Shown piece after piece: positions 21,096 to 32,900 of a DNA stretch of 64,000 nucleotides (its first letter is position 1; the number at the start of each line of letters is the position of its first letter). The notes under the pieces were generated by a model. It ran no database searches and was not told the DNA's origin. It was given only the letters and a program-made list of their open reading frames with translations. This DNA comes from Siphonodentalium dalli (taxonomy: Eukaryota; Mollusca; Scaphopoda; Gadilida; Siphonodentaliidae), in the NCBI GenBank assembly GCA_032622095.1, contig CP136061.1, positions 96,781,345 to 96,845,344 of the forward strand, read 5' to 3'. The translations under genes were made by a program, and so were the position numbers.

Positions 21096-21850
21096 GATAT
21101 CCCGAAGTTCCGCAGGTTCTCTATTCCGAAGGTTTTTGTTATTTTTAGGTTAATTCTATATTCTAAAGTATTGAGACTAATTTGAGAGCGTTCATTTTCA
21201 CAAAGATTCTTTTTATGGAGTGAGCGCTCACGTCCGAACTGATCCTGCGCGCATACCGATACAGATACAGGAGGAAATAACTTATAACTTAGAACATTAA
21301 ATGTGATTTTGTTTTGTTTTCGCGGGTTTTCTTGAGATTTAATGTCATTACGTGGGCCCATACCGTTGAATTCTTGGCATATAATATGAATGTTGTGGTA
21401 TATATGGACCATCCCGCATTGGGACATGACACAGGTACAGTTGACTTAAGTGATGTTCTGTGTGGGCTCCAATTTGGAGTTCAATATTTTAAGGGCCAAG
21501 TTTAGAATTTTATGGGTCCATACCTTTGAACTCTGGGCATATAATATGAATATTGGGGGGCATGTCTCTATTCCGAAGGTTCACTATCCCGAAGGTCCAC
21601 TATTCCGAAATTTCTCTGAATGTTCGCTATTCCGAAGGTTCACCAATCCGAAGGTTCGTTATTCCGAAGGTTCTGTGTTCCGAAGGTTTTTGTTATTTTA
21701 AGGCTAATTCTATATTCTAAAGTATTGAGAGGGTTCATTATCACGAAGATTCTTTTTATGAAGGAAATAACTTAAAACATTAAATGTGATTTTGTTTTGT
21801 TTTCGCGGGTTTTCTTGAGTTTAATGTCATTACGTATGACCTTATTTCTC
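21096..21850 (+). repeat. Complex direct repeat with TTCCGAAGGTT minisatellite
   Basis: The stretch AAGGTTTTTGTTATTTT, AATTCTATATTCTAAAGTAT, then TGTGATTTTGTTTTGTTTTC and TTTCTTGAG occurs at 21130-21350 and again at 21685-21840. Between them CCATACCGTTGAATTCTTGG and CATATAATATGAATGTTG occur twice (about 21359 and 21515). A run of TTCCGAAGGTTC units of about 15 bp fills 21568-21690 and is also seen at 21095-21140. Confidence 0.75.
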
Positions 21851-22304
21851 ATTACATATTCACGCCAAGCAGCCCACACAATTGCTATGTTTCCATGCGA
21901 TTTAATGTGATTACGTGTGACCTAATATCTCAATAATCTGAGGCATGAGTACGCCTGCTAAAGGCGAATTATAACAGTTGGGGCTATAACGCTCAATGAA
22001 TACTGGAGGCTATAACAAACTGCGCAGCAAAATATCGCTGAATGGACGAGTATGAGATGAGCCTAACTGCAATTGTGGCTTTGTTTAAAGGCCCACTTAA
22101 TTTTCGAGTCATTCATTTTGTTTATAGTATATACGGTTTTAATAACAATTTATGCCATAAAATTTGAATAAAATACTATAATTCATCACCATTTGAAACG
22201 CAGAATACTTCTATCTCCTAGTTTGAAACACCTTTAAAATACCGCGTCGTATATCTAGCAATTAGCAACCAACATGTCCTCTTCGGCTTTCCATAGATTT
22301 CAAC
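21851..22304. other. Non-coding stretch, nothing recognised
   Basis: No coding or repeat structure was recognised. Confidence 0.4.
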
Positions 22305-22800
22305 GTAATTTGATACTTATGGGTATTTGTGTCCGGGAAGTGTTTTGGACGGGTCAAATCGTGACCCCGACCTGAACTTGACCTTTAAAATTGTCAATGC
22401 AAGGTCAATTTGGGTAAAACGGACAAATTTCGGCGAAATTTGATACCTAGGGATACTTTTGTCCGGGGGGGGGTTTTGAACGGGTCACATCGTGACATCG
22501 GTCTGACCTTGACCTTCAATGTGGTCAACCAAAGGTCAAATCGGATAAAACGGATGGATTTCGACGAAATTTGATACCTATGGGTACTTTTGTCGGGGGA
22601 GTGTTTTGGACGGGTCAAATCACGACTCCGACCTTACCTTGCCCTTCAAAATTGTTCATTAAAGGTCAAGTGGGGTAAAACGGGCGGATTTCGACGAAAT
22701 TTGATACCTAGGGGTACTTTTCTCCGGGTGGGGGTGTTTTGGACGGGTCAAATCATGACCCTGACCTGACCTTGACTTTCGAAATAGTCAATTGAAAGTC
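22305..22800 (+). repeat. Tandem repeat, ~131-bp unit, ~3.7 copies
   Basis: GTTTTGGACGGGTCAAATC starts at about 22342, 22473 (variant), 22603 and 22736. Each unit also holds TTTCGACGAAATTTGATACC, a G-rich GTCCGGGGG stretch and CTGACCTTGACCTT. The last contains two TGACCT half-sites in each unit. It is non-coding. Confidence 0.85.
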
Positions 22801-23150
22801 AAATCGCGCCTTTCACCGGAAATCAGATGGGAAATAGCCCGGGCGAAGTCGGGCCCATCAGCTTGCGTAATAAAGAAGACAGTTTGAAGAAAGTAATGTA
22901 TGGCACGAGAAACGGGAAAACTTGAAATATGGAAGTATGCAAATTTCCCACATAAAATTTGAAAGCTAGTTTATAGAATAATTGTATTATAATTTATATT
23001 TATGGCTAATAATATGATATTGGTGGCGTTACCATTTCTGACTATGGTTTTCTTGTGATTTATTGGTCGGTGTAACTGTTGCGATGTCTGTCTGAGCGCT
23101 GGCATCGACATACTTCTTAGACTGAACTGGTGATTATGTGACCTGTGCAA
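22801..23150. other. Non-coding stretch, nothing recognised
   Basis: No coding or repeat structure was recognised. Confidence 0.4.
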
Positions 23151-23690
23151 CTAGCGGTCTCTCTGTATGACAGATGCTTCTCGGCCATACATCTTTGAAT
23201 GAATAGTCCCATATTGGACATAAACGATCCATTGTCGTGTGTGCACGTCGGCAGTTTGAACATGTTTTCGAGAAATCCTTGTAATCATTACCAGAAATAG
23301 AACACTGTGCGCATATGGTTTATTTGCTCTAACAATTGTCCTGTCCATAAGTATACATCTGACTTTTAAAACATCACAATGGATTCGGAATATGCGTACA
23401 TAAATCTACCTTCATATATTATATCCAACCTTCAATGTCGGCGGACTGTTCGCACCGATAGAAAGTCACAAGATAATTGTTCGAAGGCAACTTTTGTCCA
23501 TCAGCTGTCTTAGAATATCTACGAACATCAATAACTCTATGTGGTGCCAATTCGACGAGTATTTCCACTCCAGAAGAATCGGTTACAGCACGGGTTCGAA
23601 AATCAGCTTGCTTCTGTTCAGTGTCTTGTGGTGAAGCAACCAACAATTGTGTTTTGTAATAGATGTTAGCTGTGACAGAGCATCCAACAT
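23151..23690 (-). pseudogene. Decayed LINE ORF1 (gag-like nucleic-acid-binding protein)
   Basis: On the minus strand, about 23620 down to 23420, the translation includes VIDVRRYSKTADGQKLPSNN, matching in order VEVRTKTIDGQMVPLNSK of the relic at 38180. Further down, in another frame, KPYAHSVLFLVM matches KPYMHDVLFLVM of the same relic. The zinc-knuckle cysteines expected between these blocks are not readable in any one frame, and stops and frame changes interrupt it. The 5' side is cut by MITE X at 23688. This is a dead fragment of the same LINE family as at 38180-39462. Confidence 0.55.
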
Positions 23691-24046
23691 ATCCTCGCCG
23701 AAATACGCACATAATCGACCTATAATGTGAAATAGGTACATAATGTGATTATTTGATTCTTATATAAGCAGATAATGGACTCTTTCCCGTTATTTCGGTG
23801 TGTGGCGCGGGTCACAAAAAAAAACCTGTTGATGAGCGTACACCTGTAAAGTCGTGATTTGGGTTATTTATATCATTTTCCGCACATAATCTGCCTATAA
23901 TCGCCTCATTACGAGTCGATCGTGTAACTAAAGTGTGCTGATTTTCAGCACATTATCGACTCAAATTTAGGTGATTCTAATCAGATTATCTACCTAAAAC
24001 AGCTTCTATTATGAGCATATGTGCTGGTTTCGGGAGAACTTTCTTT
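23688..24046 (+). mobile_element. MITE family X, copy 3 (~359 bp)
   Basis: It starts at CATATCCTCGCCGAAATACG and ends near GCTGGTTTCGGGAGAAC. Internal landmarks of the family are in order: ATAGGTACATAATGTGATTA, AAGCAGATAATGG, AAAGTCGTGATTTGG, AGCACATTATCGACTCAAA and CTATTATGAGCATATGTGC. It cuts the decayed LINE ORF1 on its left and is followed at once by a 2.2-kb inverted-repeat element. Confidence 0.75.
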
Positions 24047-24574
24047 CCGCGGCTTTAATGTGTGTCCCTTATACCCCTGTCACACTCAGGCCGGCGCTCT
24101 CACTGCGCTGCAAAAGTACCAACATATGAGTAACACGCAGGAGGAGCGCCGAAAACTGTCGAAAATTGTCAAACTTTTAAAACAAGGTAAGCTCCTATTG
24201 CGTTCCTACTTTGTCAAGTCTCACGCTCTTAGTGCGTTCAAGTCGCTGTCATTGTGATGCTAGTACGTTCTCAATAAGTTCGCAAAACGTTCTCTGCGCG
24301 GGCGCGGAGAGTATAGATAGCGCCTCCTGCGTTCTCCAGTCATAGTCAGTTTTTATGTTGTGAGGAAAATACCCAACACTCCGCAATAAATTAGCTGTCC
24401 AATTAAACTACTGTCACACTCCGCTGCGACCAGGCCGGCGCTTGCATTGCGCTGACAAATAATCAAAGCGCCAAGCAAAGCGCAGTAAGGTATCCAAGAA
24501 CGTATTGGTGACGCAGTGGACACTGGCTAGGACGGGAGAGGGTCTCCGTGATCGCCCCAGAGCGCCAGAGCGCC

Positions 24575-24606
24575 GCGCTTGTTTTGTGCATGCACAAAAC
24601 AAGCGC
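24575..24606. repeat. Perfect 32-bp palindrome in left arm
   Basis: GCGCTTGTTTTGTGCA is followed immediately by its exact reverse complement. The matching site in the right arm (26055-26086) has one changed base, TGCATAAAA instead of TGCACAAAA. Confidence 0.95.
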
Positions 24607-25386
24607 AGAGGTTCGGCGTTCTGACCAGGCGTAGTACCGTCGCCATGACAGCGCAAAGCGTACTAACAACGCAATGACAACGACTTGAACGCATTAAGAG
24701 CGTTTACGGCGTGGAGGAAACGCAGTGAGAGCGCGTGAGAGCGTGATAATTGACATGACAAAGCAGGAACGCGATGGGTCGTACAAAGAGCGCGACGACA
24801 ACGTGATAAGCGGGATAGGAGCATAGCTTGTCACGCGCGCCGCATGTATAACTGGTGGGGAAGTTTCTCGTTTCGCGTGCGGGCTGACATTATCAATGGG
24901 TATTTTATTAGTTTTATTTATAGAATGGGAATTTTTGGGATGATTAAAAGTCAAACTGCAAGCTGGAGGCCGAGTCCCGTAAAAGGTGCATGTAGTTGGG
25001 GAAATTCACTTTCGTTTATTGTGTTAATCAACGTTGATTAATGTTGATTTTTGGTTTGTGATAAACTATATGTCAATTACAAATAAAAGAAATTTCAGCA
25101 GCCCACTGGGGGTTGTGGTCGGAGACGGTCGAGTCGGCCACCGGTTCGTTAATTAGGTGCTGGTTGTTATTGTTATTTAACGGAATTCTGAGTTGGTCAT
25201 TCGCAAAACCACTATATTTTATATTCTACAATTACATTCTTGGGTTTATAATATATGATCTTGAGCGCGTTACCATTTCTGACATTGGTTCTCCTGTTTT
25301 AACAGATTGAACATTTCTGACAATTTTCCGCGCTTCTACTGTGCGTTACTCGTATTTTGATACTTTTTCAACTCAAATCAAACGCT

Positions 25387-25656
25387 AAAGACACACGCAA
25401 TACAACTATATAATTCAGACATAACATAAATCTACCAAAGACACACGCAATACAACTATATAATTCAGACATAACAGATACCTACCAAAGACACACGCAA
25501 TACAACTATATAATTCAGACATAACATAAATCTACCAAAGACACACGCAATACAACTATATAATTCAGACATAACAGATACCTACCAAAGACATACGCAA
25601 TACAACTATATAATTCAGACATAACAGATACCTACCAAAGACACACGCAATACAAC
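25387..25656 (+). repeat. 50-bp tandem repeat, 5.4 copies, alternating variants
   Basis: The unit begins AAAGACACACGCAATACAAC and starts at 25387, 25437, 25487, 25537, 25587 and 25637 (partial). The unit ends alternate: ATAAATCTACC in copies 1 and 3, AGATACCTACC in copies 2, 4 and 5. This suggests a 100-bp higher-order unit. It lies inside the long inverted-repeat element. Confidence 0.95.
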
Positions 25657-26369
25657 AGTTGGTGTGAGCAGACCGCATTTCAAAGTGGGATCGTACTGTA
25701 AACCTGCTGTAAACGCCGAAAGAACGCCATGTGTAACGCTTGGGCGTAAAGCGAGCGCCAGAGTCGCAGTGGCAGCACAACGTGGACGTTCTATGAGCGG
25801 GAACCAGTCCATAACACCCCATGACAGCGCAGAAAGAGCGCAATAAGTTTTTGACAGAGCCTCATTGAGCGTATTAAGGACGGGAAAGGCACGTAGTGAG
25901 AATCGCAAAATACAAGATTAATTCCTTGCTGCGACCACGAGAAGCTAATATGCGCTTTTGCTACGTCCACATAACGCTCACGTCGCTCGCTTGGCGCTTT
26001 GCTTTGCGCTGTCACGGCGACAGTACTACGTCCTGGTCAGAACGCCGAGCCTCTGCGCTTGTTTTGTGCATGCATAAAACAAGCGCGGCGCTCTGGCACC
26101 TATGTGCGACCATGGAGATCCTCGCCCGTTGTAGCCAGTGTCCACTGCGTCACCAATCGGTTCTTGGAGACCTTAGTGCGTTTAGGTGGGCGCTTTGATA
26201 CTTTTGCAGCGCAATGAGAGCGCCGGTCTGAGTGTGACAGGGGCTTTAATGTAGAGCTATTTATAGCCAATTATTTTCCCCAATCAACCGCGTCCTCGTG
26301 ATGATTACAACGGGTGTCTCATCTGTAACTGGTGTTTTTTGTTCGGCTCATCTTAACGTCAAACTTGAG

Positions 26370-26745
26370 GTATTGCTATGGGTTGGCATCCGTCGTCCGT
26401 CAACAAATTCATTTGGCACACCCTACAGGACGCATACCTCATCCGATAATCACCAAACTACATATGGATCATCGGGGTGACCTCTAGATGGGAGCCATCG
26501 ATTATTTCCGAAACACGTTAAAACATATGACTGTCAGCAGTCGTCTTGGATATAAATTTGAATCCAGTGTCGCACCCTGTTATCGAATTTGAAAATATTT
26601 AGATGAAAAACATGGCCACCGGCAGCCACTGGGATTTTACTCTTTGTATGACTTAATCCTACAATATCCCGCATCCGAGCATCACCAAACTGCATACGGA
26701 CCTTCGGGGTGACCTCCAGGTGGAAGCCATCGAAAGTCTTTCCTC
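26370..26745 (+). repeat. Degenerate interspersed repeat with two ~232-bp-spaced copies
   Basis: ATCCGATAATCACCAAACT at about 26441 recurs as ATCCGAGCATCACCAAACT at about 26673, followed by CATCGGGGTGACCTC/CTTCGGGGTGACCTC and GGAAGCCATCGA. The TATTGCTATGGGTTGGCATC opening and TTTTACTCTTTGTATGACTT link it to the repeats at 12521 and 50000. Confidence 0.6.
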
Positions 26746-28714
26746 GGTCTTCGATGATTATTTGTTTAGCATTACAATGCTTGGAAAAAACGCACTAAGC
26801 AAATGAGAGATTGGACCAACCAGTGATAACCTTAGCATTCGAATACTACCATTGTGACTTCTTAATCGTCATATACGGCAAAATAATTAAGAGCTTAGTA
26901 TTCGAATGGTATACCTGATCTCATCTCCATAACTAGTAGTGTGATGTTTAACATTCGAATGATTGACTAAGCAATAATCAGGGTTCCCTTCTATTTTAAC
27001 ATCTTAAGTCGTGCAAATCATGCATTTTCAGTTATATGTTATTCCTTAAAATACATGCCTAGCCTGCATTAAAGACCGCCCTGATAAGAATATACATCAA
27101 GTAGAACAAAGAGCGGCGTCATTTTGTTTTAACGATATTTATGCATGCTCCAATTAATCATTGATAAATTCAAATAGTTGTGGACATCATCGAAATCAAT
27201 TCGATACAGACACACAGAAAATTTGGTTCCTGGGGAACCAAAAAATTTATATATTTATTTTTAGATGATCTTTCAATTGAGAGTAATGTTTAACAGCTTG
27301 AAATGTCATAACTTAAAGCTGCAATATGAATTTGACCTTTCATGTGCATGTTGCTATAATAAATACACGCACATACGTTATACGTGTGAATTGTATTTGA
27401 GTTTTGTGAACATATTCGGCTGAATTCTGGTCTCAGGTCTAGACCACCCTAATAATCACGGTGTTCCATGTCAGGACTTGGTCTCGCGAAACCACCTGGT
27501 CGCAAGCTGGGATCGGCGCATTGTTGTACAATCAACGACAATCAATGACAATCTATGGACAAAAGCGTGCTGAGCGCTGCATCGAGATTGGTGTGTTGGT
27601 GTCTCCAAACCTTAGCACGTGAAAGCGACTTATATCCGTGTTGTATAGCGGTATCTGTATGCCGTCGCCGTTCGACAGTGATCACGGGGCATGGGCGTTG
27701 CGGATTTCCACCCCCCCCCCCCCCTATGCGGATGTCACGACGTTGTCAGTTTTACGGGTGGAGGAAACACTCCGCTGTGTGTAGAAATACCGACCCCGGA
27801 AAGGGACCGACAAACTTGCCCAGATACACGAATCAGATTATCCTCACTTAGAGTGGATCGCGAATCCGCGCTTGTCGGCATTCGAACCAGCTTCGTCAGC
27901 GCTAGATGGCAAATGGCGGCATAATGCCCCGAGCAGTCTACCGACGGGACCACCGGCATCCTTTTCAATCAATGTATAGTGTAAAACATTGTTTGTTCAG
28001 ATCAAGAACCAACTATATATTGTTCAACTTAGCGTCAAAAATTCATTGGGGTGAGGGGGTGGCATGTGCAATGTAATTTCGCGGACTTGGGAATTTGCAA
28101 TAAGTTGAAAATTTTGAAAGATTCTAAATAACTATCGCCGTGATTGAAAATAATTTTCCAGAAAATGTAATGGTCACAACCGGGGGGGGGGGGGGGGAGT
28201 GTCGGGGGGGGGGTGGTATCGGAAAAAAATGGGTGCGTTGTATCACACTCCCGATAACAGATATTTCCATTGCCATATCATTTTTTTTCCAAATCCATGT
28301 TTAAAGATAAATTATGACTAATAAACCAATTTGAAATGTCAAGGCTTAAGAAACTGGACCAAATAAATCATTAATCAAGAGCAAGGGTCCCATGCATTTA
28401 TTTTAATTTAATTCAATTTAATCGGACATTTCCTTATTTTGAACCACAATTTTTCGTTCTGTCTTAATATAATTTTGAGAGTTTTAGCTGTTATATTGTA
28501 TATCCAGTCCAGCAATAATTTATTCTCAAATGATGAATTAGTACTATCAAAACTAGCTCCGACCTCAATTCATTTCAGAAACACGGAACGAAAGTCACCC
28601 GCATCCAATGCGGATTACGTTCCGATTGCAAAACTACTATCATTCCCTATTTATCCGTGTCAACCAAACCCATCGATAACATATTATAAACAAGGGGTAC
28701 GCATCTAAGATGCT
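26746..28714. other. Non-coding stretch with poly-C/poly-G runs
   Basis: AGTATTCGAATG/CATTCGAATACT words near 26830-26960 are small palindromes. Homopolymer runs are at about 27709 (C) and 28181-28212 (G). Frames crossing 27555-27968 on both strands depend on the poly-C run and have no recognised domain. No gene was supported. Confidence 0.4.
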
Positions 28715-29905
28715 TTAGTCGAGTTTTTTGGCAGTCGAACCAAACTTCTGCCAATAAGGTGCACAACTCCGGGGAAAAAAGGTCGGACGGTGGTATATTA
28801 TTGCAATAGACCTATATACCAAATATCAATTGAATCCATTAATATTTCATTGAGTTATCGCACTAACGGTGATAAAATTGTTATTAAAATAGACAAACTA
28901 AGACCCATAACTCCAGAACAAAATTTCGGACAAACCAGGTTTTCGAACACGTCCGAGATATTGTTGCAAGAGACTCATATACCAAATATTGTTTAAATCG
29001 GTTAATATTTCATTGAGTTATCGCGCTAACGGTGATAACATTGCTAAAAATAGACAAACTAAGACCCATAACTCTGCGAAAACATTTCGGACAAACCTGG
29101 TTTTCGAACTCGTCCGAGATATTGCTGCAGGAGACTCATATATCAAATATTGTTGAAATCGGTTAATATTTCATTGAGTTATCGCGCAAACGGTGATAAA
29201 ATTGCTAAAAAATAGACAAACTAAGACCCATAACTCCGGAATTTTTTTTCGGACAAACCTGGTTTTCGAACTCGTCCGAGATATTGTTCCAAGAGTCTCA
29301 TATACCAAATATTGTTGAAATTGGTTAATATTTCATTGAGTTATCGCGCTAACGGTTATAACATTGCTAAACATAGACAAACTAAGACCCCTAACTCAGT
29401 GAAAAAAATTCGGACAAACCTGGTTTTTGAACTTGTCCGAGATATTGTTACAGGAGACTCATATACCAAATATTGTTGAAATCGGTTAATATTTCATCGA
29501 GTTATCGCGCTAACGGTGATAAAATTGCTAAAAATAGACAAACTAAGACCCATAACTTCGGAAAAAAATTCGGACAAACGTGGTTTTCGAACATGTCCGA
29601 GATATTGTTGCAAGAGTCTCATATAACGAATATTGTTGAAATTGGATAATATTTGCGTGAGTCATCGCGCTAACGGTGAAAAACTAAACAAAAAGTCATC
29701 AAAGATGGATAACTCTTGTCAAAAAGTTCGGACGCGACCCATTTTCTACAGGCAGTAAATAGTCATTGGGAGCAACTCACATACCAAAATGTTTTTGAAT
29801 CCGTTCACAAATGTCAAAGTTATAAGGCATTCTTTAGGTCCGCCCGCACGCCCACCAACCGTCCCTCGTCAAACCATAAGTCGAGTTTTTGAAAAACTCG
29901 ACTAA
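28715..29905 (+). mobile_element. Helentron/HINE-like non-autonomous element with tandem core, 1.19 kb
   Basis: The 5' end TTAGTCGAGTTTTT and the 3' end AAAAACTCGACTAA are exact inverses (14 bp). A 25-nt stem-loop (29879-29903, AGTCGAGTTTTT-G-AAAAACTCGACT) lies at the very 3' end, followed by T. The middle is a ~161-bp tandem array. Short terminal inverted repeats, a central tandem array and a 3' hairpin form the architecture known for DINE-1/HINE elements mobilised by Helentrons. No helicase is encoded. Confidence 0.65.
28800..29690 (+). repeat. ~161-bp tandem repeat, ~5.5 copies
   Basis: AGACAAACTAAGACCCATAA starts at 28891, 29052, 29214, 29375 and 29536, giving a spacing of 161-162 bp. 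Each unit carries CGGACAAACCTGGTTTTCGA, GTCCGAGATATTGTT, CTCATATACCAAATATTG and GAGTTATCGCGCTAACGGTG. The copies are very similar. The unit length equals that of the bivalve satellite BIV160 (literature knowledge). Sequence identity to it has not been checked. Confidence 0.9.
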
Positions 29906-32900
29906 TAATAGCACGAAAATCTGACTTGATCCATCGAACGGCAATATGCTTTCAAACACGGCAAGGTTGTTATAAATAAAACTCCACTGTAAAGCCAGAT
30001 AAACGCACTCATGATTTACAATCAAATTACCAATCTGTGTCGTTACTGCGAAAACAGAAAAAGGTATTCTCGTCTCAGGTTCAAGTCTCGGTCTATACAA
30101 AAATCTCAGACCAGGGGGGTACTAGGTCTCAGTTGTAGACTATTACCTATAACACACATACTTATCGATTATATTACATATTTTGTCCAGTTCATATATA
30201 ATTATAATCTTTCTTCTACACGGCATATCAATAAAACACAATTCCTATTTGGTTAATATAAAGATAAATGCTTCCAAAAAATACATATGTTTACCATGTT
30301 ACCAGAACTTGTACGTTATCACATGGTTCGAATTATTAACAGACCGACAAAGGCTTGAATGACAATAAGAAGGCAAACCATGGTTTACGTAAACCTGAGT
30401 CTCAAAAAGACGAGAATACGGACCAGTGCTGACCAATAATCCCAGCTTACTCGCCTCGAAGCTGGGTAGCACATGGCGATCACCGTGGTTTCGGCCTGGT
30501 CTAGACAATAGTTTACATGAAACCCTGGTCTAGACCATGGACCAGAATTCGGCCGCTTAAGTTTTGTGAACATCTTTTCAGCTGTTGAAAAGTTTGAACA
30601 AAGTTGGGAGGTGACCCAAAACCCAGCTTCCCCTGTAATAGAACACTCATCACTTCTGTTGTGCAAATTTCTCCATTAGAACGTACGTACTATTCTCATC
30701 TGCACTGGTTTATTACGCACTCTATGACCATCCCCTGATAATATGGGTTCGAAATCGGTTGATCGTTTAATACAGACGAGATTTTCATATCTGCTAGTCC
30801 TTGGTAACGAGGAATGTTAAGAGAAATACGTGTACGAAGTATCTACAAATTCGATCCGATATAACTCGAGATACTAAAATAATTTCTGCCCCACAGCAGA
30901 TCATATATCCTGGTCACTAAATGCTTTCAAAATAGTCTCACACCATAACTCACACATTTACAGTGAATGCCATGATAATATAATCACTTTATTATATATT
31001 ATACATGTGAATGTCCTGATTAGTCATCGCTGTATTGATAACTGTTTTAACAAGTTCATTAAACGATCAATAAATATTCAAACAAATTGCTTGTTTTATT
31101 GTCTTACTAAATGGAGATATTCCTAGCCATTTTGAATTCATGCCAATACAAGTTTAATTTGAGATAGGATGATCGGTAAATACGGACGAGGTTGTCATAT
31201 CTGTCCTTGGTTAACGAGGAAAATTAAAACCTAAGAAATATCTACTGAAACAATTTGTGACTGTCTCCCAATGATACTATAGTAACTACATTCGCTAATA
31301 AGGAAAGGGTCGGGTTCTCATACATGTATCAGTGAGTCTGTGTATGTCAGCCGTATTGCTAAGACACATGGGGGCTCCGCATATCCACGAAATATGTCTG
31401 GCCGATCGCGAGAACTGAGATGACTGCTTCTTGTTATATTCACGGCTTCGTAGTTCTATACAGGTACATATCGATAGGTAGTCTCAAATAATGTTTATTA
31501 TATTACAACATTGAAATGTAAATAAAAATCGGGACGGATGTGCCGTACGTCCCCTTCATGTGTCAATGTCATCTCCCCCAACTTCCATAAAGGTAGAAAC
31601 ATATATCTGAAGACTGCATGGTCTGAGTTCTCTCTCAACTCATGGGTCATGTAAATCACAGGTAATCGCTATAGATTGGATCCCTGGTCTGTATCAGTAA
31701 TCACGGACTGACCCATATTGACTATGCAGAACCAGTTCTGACAGGCCAAGGTGATCCCAATATGTAACTGTGATATTATTACGGTGGCTCTGACCTACCT
31801 GTCTAAGGGAGTCAAGTACATGTATAACCCAAATGACTGGGTAATTACACTACATACCTACCTGTTTTATAAAGGTCCGCATCCCTAAAAGATATGGTCT
31901 ACTCTATCGAAACCAATTTTCCAAACATTCAATAGCATGTACATACATGTTCTAATATTCTCAAAATTGAAATTGGATGAACCTACATGTGTGTTGCCTG
32001 AGTGATTAGAGAACCGGAACCAGCGTGTCTGTGTATGAAAAACAAAGTGGTCAATCTTCAAACTGATAATAACGGGCCAGGCATCTAACCATTAAGCCCC
32101 CATATGTATATTAATTACAACATTCAGCAAGGAACCTCTTCCTAGCTGATTGGACACTCCTAGAGTAGAGGGAACCACTCCCCCGCGGCTTGCTTGGTAC
32201 ACATATCTATATTGTCGAGGGACTACATGGTCACTCTTGCAATCACTTGAATGTACATGCATGTACGGCACATCTGGGAATCATACCCTGTTTCAAGGGT
32301 ACTTACATACATATTAAATTCTCCAAATTAGTTTATTTTCTGCACAGCAATGTATTTCCTTAACGCCATGTGACCCTAAAGTAATGGTACAACACCTTGA
32401 CTATCCACTCACCCCCCACCAAAATTAAAATGTTTCATGTTCAAAACATCTCCCACATTGTTAACAGTATAGTAGAGTGAGGTGCCAATTTTATATACCT
32501 CCAATTATTTCGATTCTTATAGAACCGAACAAGTTACTTGATATACATGTGGTAGCTTTTTCCTATATACAATGGACAAAACAGTTCTATAAAAGGGTGA
32601 AGCCATATGACAATCTGTTTGATAAATTATTTTTACCACACTCCACCAACAGCGATTCCTTGACTACTATACTGGTTATTGTAAATTAGTTCATGCCAAA
32701 TTTCTTCAATCGTGTAATTTATACAATGAATATCAAGCAAATAGATTATGATATTGAGTCGATTACGTGGATTTCAGATATACATGTACTCACTATTACA
32801 CACTTTCCAACGGCTATACTGTACCAGGGTTTAATCCTTCGATTTTCTATTAAGTCGAACCCCATGATATTGTGACTGAGATCACACAATGGACGACCTT

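Larger units (their letters stand above)
24053..26252. mobile_element. Long inverted-repeat DNA transposon, MULE-like, 2.2 kb non-autonomous
   Basis: CCCCTGTCACACTCAGGCCG at 24074 is the inverse of the right end (…GTGTGACAGGGG, to 26243). The same terminus recurs at 24411, where the long left arm (24411-24680) starts. Its inverse is 25985-26243, so arms of about 260 bp pair. CTTTAATGT, 9 bp, lies at 24053-24061 and again at 26244-26252, a possible 9-bp target duplication. On the left it is separated from the terminus by 12 bp. The arms are rich in AACGCA and GAGCGT words. Long arms and a 9-bp duplication suggest Mutator-like elements. No transposase is encoded. Confidence 0.7.

Noticed and set aside
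20888-21148. 86-residue frame (+)
   Set aside because: Its end lies in the TTCCGAAGGTT repeat and nothing recognisable precedes it.
27555-27968. Overlapping ~77-98-residue frames on both strands
   Set aside because: They depend on a poly-C run and have no recognised domain or splice context.
28800-29690. CRISPR or protein-repeat array
   Set aside because: Tandem DNA units with no spacers and with stops in all frames. The element ends mark a transposon.
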